Of a DNA stretch of 64,000 nucleotides, positions 1 to 10,843 are shown piece after piece. How positions within the stretch are numbered: position 1 is the stretch's first letter; the number at the start of each line of letters is the position of its first letter. The DNA is from Macrotis lagotis (taxonomy: Eukaryota; Chordata; Mammalia; Peramelemorphia; Peramelidae): positions 281,233,067 to 281,297,066 of the forward strand of contig NC_133660.1 of the NCBI RefSeq assembly GCF_037893015.1. Reading direction: 5' to 3'. The notes below the pieces were generated by a model. That model saw nothing but the letters and a program-made list of their open reading frames with translations, searched no databases and was not told the DNA's origin. Position numbers and translations under genes: made by a program.

Positions 1-1085
1 TACGCCGTGTGTGTGAAGAGAGCCGCTGGGCGGGATTTCTCCTCTGTGCTTGACTCCTGTTCCTGCAGCCCAGGAGGTGGAGCCCGCCTCTACTGGGAAC
101 ACCTGGGGCTGTGACTCCAGAGACTGTATTAAAGTTGAGTGACGTTTGCTTCCTGTCTCGTTGACGATTTCATGGAGAGTCTTTGACATGAGATCGGGAA
201 GCAAACAAGATTGCGTCATCTGAGTGTCTCCTCATCCTTTCCTCCTCCTCCTGGCAGGTGGGGAGCTTACCCCACCCCCAAGAGCCAGCAGCATTCCGGG
301 GTGGGGGGGGGCTGGTTCTTATTGTTTCATGGTTATGTATTTTTTAAATGTGCTGGTAAAGGTTTTGGCCATGGCCATACATCGTAGACACTACTAGCTT
401 GCAGAAGGAAACAGGAGCTGCCCTCAGTGTCACGGGGGCACCACTAGGACACTACCATTCCCAACCCTTGGGTCCAAATCGCTGATGCTCGGGAAAGCAC
501 GTCAGCACAGAGCTCACCTGTAGCTACCTTGTGACTGGCGTCCGTGCTTCATCATCCAGACGTATCTGACTGTAACTGGAAAAGGTCCCCAATTGCTGGA
601 CTGCCAGGGAGCCTATGGTGGGGCCGGAAGGCTGGGGGCAGTGGGGAGGGACTGACAAGCTGCCACGAGCTTCCTCCGGCTGATGGGCTGTGGCAGCACT
701 CTCCTGCAATGCCATGGCCCTCAGCTTCCCCCTAGCCTCGCCCCTCCTGTGTGGTGGGGAAGGGAATAACTGAATAAGGGAGTAAGAACAGTTGGTCTTC
801 CTCCTCCTCCCACCAATTGTGGGGCGGGAAGGGAACCCTTGCACAGCCCCAACTTCTGCCTTATGGCACCCCTCCAGTACCACGATTGGGGTGACCAGTG
901 GACTGTGCTGTGACGGGAGGGGGAGGGAAGTATCGCTGTGATATGTCCATAGGTATTACATGACTCTCTAAGGTAAACCTGGAGCTTTTTTACTCTGAAC
1001 TTTTATTTGAGTTGTTTGTGCAAACATTTCTGCCACCACACAGATTGTACTATACTAAAAATAAAGTTTTAAAATCAGTCCGAGC
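1..1085 (+). other. CHKA: Probable 3' UTR of CHKA (choline kinase alpha), plus strand
   Basis: This stretch has no convincing coding frame but has the character of a terminal 3' UTR on the plus strand. A consensus AATAAA lies at 1060-1065 in an AT-rich, conserved-looking end, and an ATTAAA lies at 128-133 as a possible earlier poly(A) signal. The gene name rests on synteny: in human, CHKA is the convergent neighbour of TCIRG1 with its 3' end facing the TCIRG1 3' end, and that arrangement fits here. The CHKA C-terminal coding sequence is not in the window, so the stop codon must lie to the left. The identity is inference; the poly(A) signal is seen directly. Confidence 0.5.
1060..1065 (+). terminator. 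Poly(A) signal AATAAA, probable CHKA 3' end
   Basis: A consensus hexamer in an AT-rich context. Cleavage would be expected about 10-30 bases downstream, near 1080. Confidence 0.55.
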
Positions 1086-3570
1086 TTGGCAACACTGTTC
1101 TTGGGTGTTGGCAGCGTTTTCATAGTGGTGTTAATGGGATTTTGGTTTGTGTTTTATGAGAGTACTCTCAAGGAAGGGGAGGAGAAGATTGGGAAAATAG
1201 GATGTGGAAAACAAGACGGACAAAAGCGACATCACCACCTGCTGAAGCCAGCACTGGGGCGCCTGCCCCGTCTGGAGCCTCCCTTCTGGGCTGCGGTCTC
1301 CAACCTTCACAGCCCCTCCAGAGTTTGCCCTTGGCCAGAATTCTGGGTGGAGGTCTAGGACACAGCGGAATGGGGGAAGAGTTGAGGGAAGAAAAATAGG
1401 GGCCCATTGGGGGCATGAGTAGATGGATATCCCCCAAGTGCCTTCATAAGCGAGGAAGATGACAAATTCCAAAGGGCCAGCGCTGCACGGACTAGCGATG
1501 TCTGCGGAGTCAACCCAGAAGGAAAATCAGATATCCAACCATCCACCCAACCCTCCACACCGATCGATGCAGCAAAACATCCCCCCTCCCGGTAGGAGTG
1601 TAGACCAGAGCTGGAGAATTGAGGGCGAGCCTGGTCAGCAAGCTGGGGGGTTGTCTATACCCCAAGCCTAGGCTCTGGAGAAAGGCTGGTTTGATGACAA
1701 AAGCACCAGTTTCCCAGTTTGGTTATGTCACATCGTAGCTGTGTGATCTTGGCTTCCCAGAATTGGACAATTTTAAAGTTTGGAAGGGGCCTGCATGTGT
1801 ACAACGGGCAGCAGGCACAGCAGTGAATAGGTCAACTGGCCTGAAGAAAAGCCTGCACTAGATCCTCCCACCTTGACCAGCTCTGCCCCAGTCATTGCAC
1901 TGCTCTGCCTCAGTTTCCCCTCTTATGCTTTGGCAGCCTTAGGTGACAGGTGAATGCCAGCTAGCCATGGGTGGTACCCATGCCACCTTGGGGCAGCATG
2001 TCCAGGCTGGGGCTGTGGACTAGGAAGCTGATGGCTCGAAAGCATCCCATGACCCCAAGCCACCTCCCCATGTTCGATATGCTCAATTCTTCAGTTGACC
2101 CTCTGACTGCCGTCAAGTACCTGCCCCCTGCCCCCCCAGCGGGGGGGTTCCTTCAGACCCTCTCCAGTTTTCCATCTTCTTGGATACTCCTTCCCTCCAG
2201 GGAGCCCGAGATCACATTAGCTTTCTTGCTCACCACATTGGGCTGCTGATGCATGCAGAGCTTGTAGCCCACTGAGACCTCTGGATCTCTTCCCAACTTC
2301 TGCCTGCTGCCACCAACTCCCTCTTCTCTCATCTCTAATTTATGAAGTTGATTTTTTTGTGCCCAAGTGCAAGGTGATACTGTTCTCTAGTGAATTTAGC
2401 CTTTTTCAGTTCAGCTGAATTGGACTCAAATGGGAGGGGGAGACCCTGGCTCCTCCAGGCCGTGTCCCATCCCCCAGCTCTAGCTTTGTGTCCCCGATGT
2501 GCCTAGAGGTCTACACAGCATTCCCGGGAAGAGAGCCCAGTCCTGGTATCTCACCGAGGTTCTTGACAGACATCAGGAACACACCGAGACAAAAGCACAT
2601 TCTCCAGGCGCGACCGGCTCATCTCTTCCCACAAACCCTCTCGTGCCCTCCTTCCCCCAAACCTGGAACACTGTGCCAGCTCACCGGCTCAGGCCTGCCA
2701 TAGAAGGGCCAAGGCCAAGTCTACTCTGCAGCCAAGAGGCCAGACTACAAAGGGGGTTTTGTCCCCCCATCTCCACCCCCTAAAGGATGAGGATGAGGCC
2801 ATCCTGACTGGCCTCTGGTACCCCTCCTTGGGGCATCCAAAACTCCCATTTGTCTAGGGCTTTTCCCTAGCCAAGTTTCCCCTCGGGACCCTCAAGGCAT
2901 AATGGACAAGATTTATTAACGGCGTTTTTACCAAGTGAGAAACTCGGGGCGGGGGCTCATTTCCAGCTCAGTGATCCTTTCCTTGCATCGCAGCCCCTAG
3001 AATGCCAACAGCCTTGGGACCCTGAGTCAGAATCGGCTCTGTCCTGATGCCTGCCTCCCTGCTGGGGAGACTCAGACTGGCCCTCCATCCCAACACTGGC
3101 TCGCCTGGGCCCACAAGCGCACCCATTTCCTCGTCAAGAAGTGGGGGTGGGGGACGACTAGGAAAATCGGATCGATGCTGGTCCTTCTCTAGGGGTCTGG
3201 GCATGAGGGGGGCGATGAAGACAAGCTCCACTGATAGCGACCCACTGACCAGAGGTGCATCACAGAGGGCTGAGGAGGGTCAGGGGGACTGTCGTGACTG
3301 CTAGCCAGAGGCTGAGAAGAGTGGGTGCACACTGGCCTGGCAAGGTTGGGAAGGGAGGTCCTCGTTTCCTGGTGGGGGGAGTTCCTTGCAAGCAGAGCCT
3401 GCCAATGGACTCTGTCCCTAGCATTTGGCCTGTGGTCATACCCGATCCACATTTATGACAACCCCAGGCCTTGGTGCCAAGGTCACAAGGAAGCTGGGAA
3501 GGGTCAGTGCTCTTGGACAGCCTGGGCCCCCTCCAGGCCCACCCCCCAACCAACTGAGCAGAACAAGGCA
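1086..3570. other. Spacer between convergent genes
   Basis: About 2.5 kb lies between the two facing poly(A) signals. I see no gene. It contains a CR1/L3-like LINE remnant at about 2200-2420 and otherwise unremarkable GC-moderate single-copy-looking sequence. The short open frames here show no homology I recognise. Confidence 0.5.
2200..2420 (-). repeat. CR1/L3-type LINE remnant
   Basis: The stretch that includes the sense-strand run TTATGAAGTTGATTTTTTTG followed by CCAAGTGCAAGG resembles the reverse complement of a CR1/L3 LINE body. It is short and diverged, so it is an old insertion. The family call comes from remembered consensus only. Confidence 0.45.
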
Positions 3571-3591
3571 GGCTGCTTCTCTTTTGATTCT

Positions 3592-3597
3592 TTTATT
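3592..3597 (-). terminator. TCIRG1: Poly(A) signal AATAAA of TCIRG1
   Basis: Reads TTTATT on the plus strand, 67 bases downstream of the TCIRG1 stop codon. This gives a very short 3' UTR of about 90 bases. Confidence 0.75.
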
Positions 3598-3663
3598 CCT
3601 TAGTAACACCCGAGGGTGGGTGGTAGGGACAAGGTAGGCATGGTGTGGGCATCAGGCACAGGT

Positions 3664-3748
3664 CTATAGGGTACTTTCTTCCACCTCGAAGGTAAACGGG
3701 TTCAGCTTGTAGCCGGTGCCAGCGTAAAACTTGTTCTGGAACTCCACC
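3664..3748 (-). CDS. TCIRG1: TCIRG1 last coding exon (residues 814-840, stop TAG)
   Basis: Encodes [20 protein letters not shown] followed by EVEESTL and TAG at 3664-3666. Human ends FAATDD; the final seven residues differ, as is usual at this tail. Confidence 0.95.
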
Positions 3749-6700
3749 CTGTGGGCCAAGCCCACAAGTCAGAGGGTCCGTCCACCCCCTCCTGCCACCC
3801 CAGCCCGCCATCAACAGCCCCCTGTCCCCCCCCTCACCAGTGTAGACGCAGGGCATGCAGGAAGGCAGACAGTCCCTCCATCACCAGCAGGATGGCCACC
3901 GTGAGCACGGCAAAGGCGGCAAAGACGGGCACCAGCACCAAGCTGGTCGCACCCATCTCCCGGCCCAAGCCCAGGCCGATGCGCATCACCATGGCCCATA
4001 AGACCTCCGAGAGCTCTGTGGGAGACACGGGCATGGCTCAGCCCCGCAGATGAGTAAGCTGAGGGCTGGACGGCACACCATTTATCCTCCAGCCTCCTTG
4101 GTGTCTGTCCGTCCATCCCTGTTTCTAACTCGTTCCTCGAGGCTCTACTCAAGCCTTTTGTCCCCTGGACTTCAGTTTTCCACATACTAAACGAGGGAGG
4201 ATGTCTCCAAGGGCCTCACAAAACCTCTTCTGACCGGACTGGCCCGACCCAGGACTTGGAGTCTTGCTAGGACACCCGCCTCACCTCTGGGCCTCTGACT
4301 GGCATAGGGCTTGTCTCCTTGGGCCTGCACCCGCCCACCAATGGCCTTGTCCTAGGGCCTGGGAGTGGCAGAGCACCCAGGACTCCTGGATCCCCAGGCA
4401 TGGAAGGAGGGGAGCTGCCTTACGCTCCTGGAACCCCTCCCTTAGGCCCGGCCCCCCAGCCCCTGGGGTGGTGGCACTCACGGGCATGGGCCAGGCTCAG
4501 GGCCCAGAGACGCAGGTAGGAGGCGGTGTTGGAGATGCAGCCCAGACAATACTCGATGGTGTGGATGGCCTGGTGCATGAAGACATCCGAGAACTCCAAC
4601 TACAAGGGGAGGGCATGGTTTGAGGCTCAAGGAGCCAAGCGGAAGAGGGCAAGTTCCAGGTGCTCCCATGTGAGGCTCTCCTGATCCTCACACATCTGGA
4701 AGGTGAGGGCTATGACCACCCCGTTTTACAGAAGGGAAAACTCAGGCTCAGAAATGAAATGACTTGCCAAGCCTCCAGGACTCTGATATGCCCGAGCTGG
4801 GGGTCAGACCCCAGGGTTCTCTGTGAGCCCCAGAAATCAGAAGCTGGCTGGAGTGATGGGGGGATGGGCAGCATGCCCATGGTGTGGGGCAACACAACCC
4901 TGCGAAGTGGATATTCTCATCCCCATTTTACAAAGGAGGTTCAGGGTGGGGTTCACCTTGGGATCCTGAGGGTGGGGAGCGCGACTCACTTTGGACTCTT
5001 CCTCCTCTGCGTGCCTCGCTTTCTCCTCATCTTCCTCAACTCTGGAGCCATTGGGTGAAGGTTCATCTTCCATCGCCCCCAAGAGGTGGGTCTTCTCCGA
5101 GGAGTCCTGTCTCAGGGAGGTGGGTTTGGCTGTCAGGTGGACGGTCCATCGACCACCCCCTCCCCAGCTACCCACTCCCAGCTCCCTACCCGCGGCCGGT
5201 GGCCAGGCCGTCTCCTCCGACGGTGCTGGGAGCACAGGTAGAGGGGGCTTCCCAGGAGAAGGACGGGCACAGAAGCCAGAGCCAGGATCACCAGAAACAT
5301 CTGCACAGGTTCCTGCGGAAGGAGAGCGAGGAGTTCCACCCGGAGACCAGAGTCAGGGTCCCAGCCATACTAACACCCTTCCCAAGTTCCCAGAGTAAGC
5401 CCCGGCTTACTTCCCTGAGCAGAAGGATAACACCCAACCACCCTGCTGGACCCCTGGCATCTGTCTGCCAGCCTGGAGCAAGCTGGCTGGTCTCGAACCT
5501 GGCCCAGAGGATGGCAAAGCAGGCCTCCTTGGGCCATCCCATATCTCTTTGAGGAAGAAGTAGTTTCTCAATTCTCAAGGGATCTGCTGGGGGGCGGGGC
5601 ACCGTACTTGGCCTCTCACCCACCTGACTGACACCCCCACAGGGAGCAGCCTCTCTTCTCTGACCTTGACCCAGAGGCCCAGGGAAGGGTGCCCAAGTAG
5701 CCCACCAGCCTGGCAGAGGGGCCCCACTCTCCCCCAAGGTTGGCCATTGCTCCTAATTATGAGGCACTTTTTTCAGAGACCAATTCTGATTGGCATCTCT
5801 AGTATAGAATACCCCAGGTGTGCACACCTGGCGATGTCTACATGGACACAGTGGCCCATCATGGGCTGACTTTTTCTTGTCACTGGGGAGGGGAGGGAAG
5901 GAAGAGGTTTGGAAATGAAGGCAATGTAAGATAGAAAGCATGAATGGTGGGGGATGGGTAAGGGGGAGAACACGGGAGGGGGCACCACGTTTAGCCTAGA
6001 GGAGGGAAGACGTCAGAAACCTGAGAACTGCTATAAACCCTTGAAAGGATTGGGGAGGAAGCATTAGCCTGGGAACAAAGCGGGGAGAGGGCAGAGGTCC
6101 CTCGAAGCTGAGGTCAAGTGAAGGAGCTGTCCTGCCTCGGCGAGTCCCCTTGTTGGGGATGTTGGGGAGGAATTCCTCTGACCCTGTCAACAACTCTCAA
6201 GAATCTCTGCTTTTTCTCATGAGTGGTCAGACTAGAAAAGCCTGGAAAGACTCGTGTGAACTGATGCTAGGGGAAGGGAGCAGAACCAGGAGAACACTGT
6301 ATACAGCAACTGCAACCCTGTGAGATGACCACAGATGGACACAGCGCCTCAGCAGGCTAGATCGCTAGGACAGCCCTGGAGGACCCACTGTGGACAACGC
6401 CTCCAGAGGAAAAACGGAGCCTGTTTTGGTTGTTTGCAAGGCAATGGGGTTAAGTGTGCCCAAGGTCACACAGCAAAGTAATCATTATGTGTCTGAGGTC
6501 ATATTTGAACTCGGGTCCTCCTGACTGCAGGGCCGGTGCTCTACCCACTGTGCCAACTAGCTGCCCCCAAACTACGGATTCTTAATGCAGAGCAAAACAC
6601 AGTTTTCATTTTTCAAAAACTTTTATAGTCTGCCCTTCCTTTCCTCTTGGTTCTAATTCCTCTCACAGCGTGATGAATATGGAAATGTTAAACCCAATTG

Positions 6701-9454
6701 TTCATGTTGTCATGGGGAGGGAAGGGAGGAGGGTGGTAGAAAAATGTGCAACTCATAAATTTACAATAGGATGAATGTTATAAAACAACCATTGCATGTA
6801 ATTGGGAAAATAAAAGAAAATTTCAATTAAAAAAAAGAATCTGTGATTCTTGTCCTAATAAATAAGTGGGTATTAAAATAAGAATCAGGAATCAGAAATG
6901 GAGGGAACCCAGTGACTTGTGGCAGGAGAGAAAACTTGAATCCGATTCTGACACCCCCCACTGCCTTCTGCCCATAGAGTGGAAGCTCCCTGCAGGCAGG
7001 CCCTCCCAGCAGCCAGGTGGAGACTCCTTCCAAACTCACCTGGTGAGAGTAGAGTTGCTTGTTGGTAGAACTCTGGGCGAAGAGGAACATGTTGATAAAG
7101 TGAATGAGGATGCTGGGGGCCCCGGACGAGTTGGCGGCCGAGAAGCACAGCCACTTGTAGATGATCATGAACACCAGGTAGCCAAAGAGGCCCAGGAGGA
7201 AGAGCATCTCTGGTAGGAACTCCAGCAGGAGCCGGTGGTGTTGCCGGAAGTGTCTGTGGGGTGGAGGAGGGGCAAGAGGATGCTCTAGGGACCAGCCCCC
7301 AAGCTGCCCTCCACCTGCCCCCCCAGGCTCTTCCCGCTTTCCCTCCAATCCCCAGGCTGCCCCCACTGCAGCCCTCACAGGTGATTGAAGACACCCAGGA
7401 CGACCCCAAAGGTCATGTGCAGGATGCCCAGGATCACCGACATCTTCATCTTGAAAGAGTTGAGAAAGCTCAGGTGGTTGATGGCCAGACTCCAGATCTA
7501 ATCAGGAGGGGAAGGGACAGGTCTGAAGGAGGGGATGGGGTGCTGGGGAGGGGCAGCCAGCCTCTTCTTCCCTCATCTCCCTTCTATTCAATTTTGGCAA
7601 GGGTGAGGGGCTTTGCCTTCATCAGGGACATTATCAAGGTCCAGCTGGAGCAGACCCAGGCTAGTCTAGAACCCCTCAAGCCCCTTCTGTCCATGGGACT
7701 TCAGCACCGGAGACACCTGGCCCAGCCTTGCTCCCACACAGTGCTCCCCAAACTATGGCCACCTAAGAACATCCTAGCCTTGTCCTTTAAAGCACAAGCA
7801 GCTTAACTGCTATAGCAACCATGAAGCCCACCCTGATCATCCTAGCTGGGGGGGGGGGTCCCTCAACTCTTCCAGGGTTTTGATTCACGTGCTTCCCCTC
7901 CTATCCTGTGACCTATGCCACATTCGAGCTCCTCCGTAGCCCTTCAGTGACATTCTAGTCACTCGTGTCCCTCCCCGCTCCGTGGTCCTCGGTTCTGCGG
8001 CTTCTCCAGCCTCTGCCAGTCTACGTTTTTGTTTTTATTTTATTTTTATTTAAAGAATGGGTTAAGTGACTTGCCAAGGTCACACAGCTAGGTAATTATG
8101 AAGTGTCTAAGGTTAGATTTGAACTCAGGTTTGACTCCGGGGCGGGTGCTCTAGGCACTGTGCCACCTAGCTGCTGCAGTCTACCTTCTAAAGACCCTTC
8201 CCTTCCAGCTCCAGAGTCTGGGACTCACCGGGTCGATGCCAAAAGGGTAGGGTCCCAGGAAGACATCAGTGACATTGGGATCCAAGCTGAGGATGGGATG
8301 GTTGGCCAGAAACTCAGAGCTGTAAGATACAGGCTTGTTGGGGAGCCTGAGGAGGCAGGTAGGGAGGGTGGGCATGGGATGGGGCTAGGGGAGAGCTTCA
8401 CCTCCAGTTGGACTGGCTCGCCATGGCTCTGACACTCCATCCTGAGGGGAAGATGGTGGTGGCTCGACTGAAGCACTCATTGTAGATGAAACCGGTGTAG
8501 ATGGAAAAGGCCCCCATGAGCAGAAGCAGGTAGCGGCCTCCAAAAAAAGTTCTCCAGATCTGGGGAGGGGGTGGGGACTGGTGTCCAGGGAGAACAGTCC
8601 ACAGCCCGGAGCCCCCTCCCCAGCTCCCCCGATCCTCCCCAGCCTCCAGGACTCAGAGCTAGAAGGGCCTTGACCACAGCATTACAGATCTGGCCTGGGG
8701 AGGGATCTCAGAGGCCATGTGGGCCAGCCCTGGAGCCTCCCCCCACGCTGAGCTCTCACCTCATTCTGCGAGGCCTTCATGCTGGGGCGATTCTCTCCAA
8801 GCACCATGGCCAAGGCAAAGAGGAACATGAGCAGCCCGTGCCCCACATCCCCAAACATGACGGCAAAGAGGAAGGGGAATGTGATGATGGTGTAGGGTGC
8901 TGTGGAGGGAGGAGGAGAAGGAGGATTGAGAGACACATCAGGACCAGGCTGCTGCCCCTCCCTACCTGCTTCACCATCCACCTTCACAAATCCACAGAAT
9001 GGAAGGTGACCGTCTAGCTCAAATCCAGTATTTGACAGATGGGGAAACTGAGGCTAGGATGTAATGAAGCAGTAGCAGAGTCAGGTAGCTAAGATCCCAA
9101 CCCCTAATCTAAAGCTTTTCCCCTCTAATGTTTTGCTGTGTGGAGAGACCAGCCCCCAGCATACTCCTAGGGCACCCTCACATTTCTCAGCATACATCTC
9201 TGCTCTAACTCAGGATACAACAGGTCCCATTGGGGGCTGAATGGAAATACTCATTGGGCTGTGCCAGAATGGTGGACCCTGGATCCTGTCCCCAGAGACC
9301 CTCAGAATTAAAACTTTGAGATTAAAGCAGCACTGACCTGGAGTCAGGAGGACCTGAGTTCAAATATGATTGGCAACACTTGATATTTACTAGCTGGGTG
9401 ACTTTGGCCAAGTCACTTAACACTAATGCCCCACAAAAACCAGAAAGAAAGAGA

Positions 9455-9507
<53 letters not shown>

Positions 9508-10776
9508 AAGCAAGAAAGAAAGACAAAGAAAGAAAGGAAACCAAAGGAAAAGGGCAGCAGGTGCGTGGTGGATAGAGCACCAGCCCTGAAGTCAGGAAGA
9601 CCTGGGGTCAAATTCGGCCTCAGACACTTGGTATTTATTAGTTGTGTGACCTTGGGCAAATCACTTAACCCTCTTTCCTTGTCAAAAAAAAAAAAAGGAA
9701 AAGTGCTGTAAAATTGGGGCAACTGGGTGGTGCAGTGGATAGAGCACTGGTCCTGGAGACAGGAGCTGAGTTCAAATCTGCCCTTAGGTACTTGCTGGCT
9801 GTGATCTTGGGCAAGTCACTTAATTTTAATAGCTTCTCCTTCTCAACCCCGCCCCCAAAGGTATTCTCTCCCTTATTCAGCAAGGAATTCAAGACTCATA
9901 ACTTTAGGGCAGCCAGATGGTGCAGTGAAAGAGCATTGGCCCTGGGGTCAGGAGGACCTGAGTTCAAATCAGACACATGATACTTACTATGTGTGACCTT
10001 GAGCAAGTCATTTAACCCCATTGTTTTACAAAAACCAAAAAAAAGAAAAAAGAATAAAAAGGGTGTTCAGAAGCTAGAAAGGACCTTGGAGATCAGTGAG
10101 TCTACATCTCTGATGTCCAGGGGAAGCAAATTACTTCCTTACAGTCACATAACTAGTGAAGCTGGTTAGGACAGAGAAAAGGGTGATCTTGGCACCCAGC
10201 TATGACCACTCTGGGGGGAATTGAGGCTGGAGACCCGAGAAGGGTTCAGGGGACTGAGATAAGTCCTGGCTGACCCCCCATTGACAGGCCCTGGGCTCCT
10301 CTCCTGACCCAAACCTGGGCTGAGGTTCTGGCTCCAGCAATGACCCCCCTGGGGACTACACTGTTCTGCCCCCGGCCTTGCTTCTGGTATTCACAACTCC
10401 TTAGGTTGTGATCACCGGATGAGGACTGAGCCCCCAAAACTTGTTACCCATTATGGCAAACAACATGCCAGGGGGTGTTCTTTTTTTCTTTTTAGGTTTT
10501 TTTTTTTTGCAAGGCAAACGGGGTTAAGTGGCTTGCCCAAGGCCACATAGCTGAGTAATTATTATGTGTCTGAGACTGAATTTGAACCCAGGTACTCCTG
10601 ACTCCAGGGCCAGTGCTTTATCCACTACGCCACCTAGCCGCCCTGGGCACGTTCTTTTTAACTTGTCCTGACTTTAGCTCCAAAGGGTGTCCCTTACCTG
10701 TAAATCTGGGGAATGAATGGGAACCCCACTAATCTGGGCCATTCAAACTTTGAACATTTCAAGGAAGCTCCACATT

Positions 10777-10843
<67 letters not shown>

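Larger units (their letters stand above)
5313..7039. other. TCIRG1 intron 15, 1.7 kb
   Basis: The left half (to about 6220) shows nothing recognisable. The right part is a LINE-1 3' end interrupted by a SINE, listed separately. Confidence 0.6.

Noticed and set aside
5107-5129. Upstream extension of TCIRG1 coding exon 16 using the CTGACAG acceptor
   Set aside because: It would leave the reading frame out of phase with the exon before, whereas the GAGACAG acceptor gives exactly 39 codons and aligns with human.
4884-5552. A 222-codon plus-strand frame
   Set aside because: Antisense shadow of two genuine TCIRG1 exons and their introns.
9551-10042. CRISPR-like or satellite array of regularly spaced repeats
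   Set aside because: The repeats are SINE insertions about 160-190 bases apart with their own A-tails, in a vertebrate intron.
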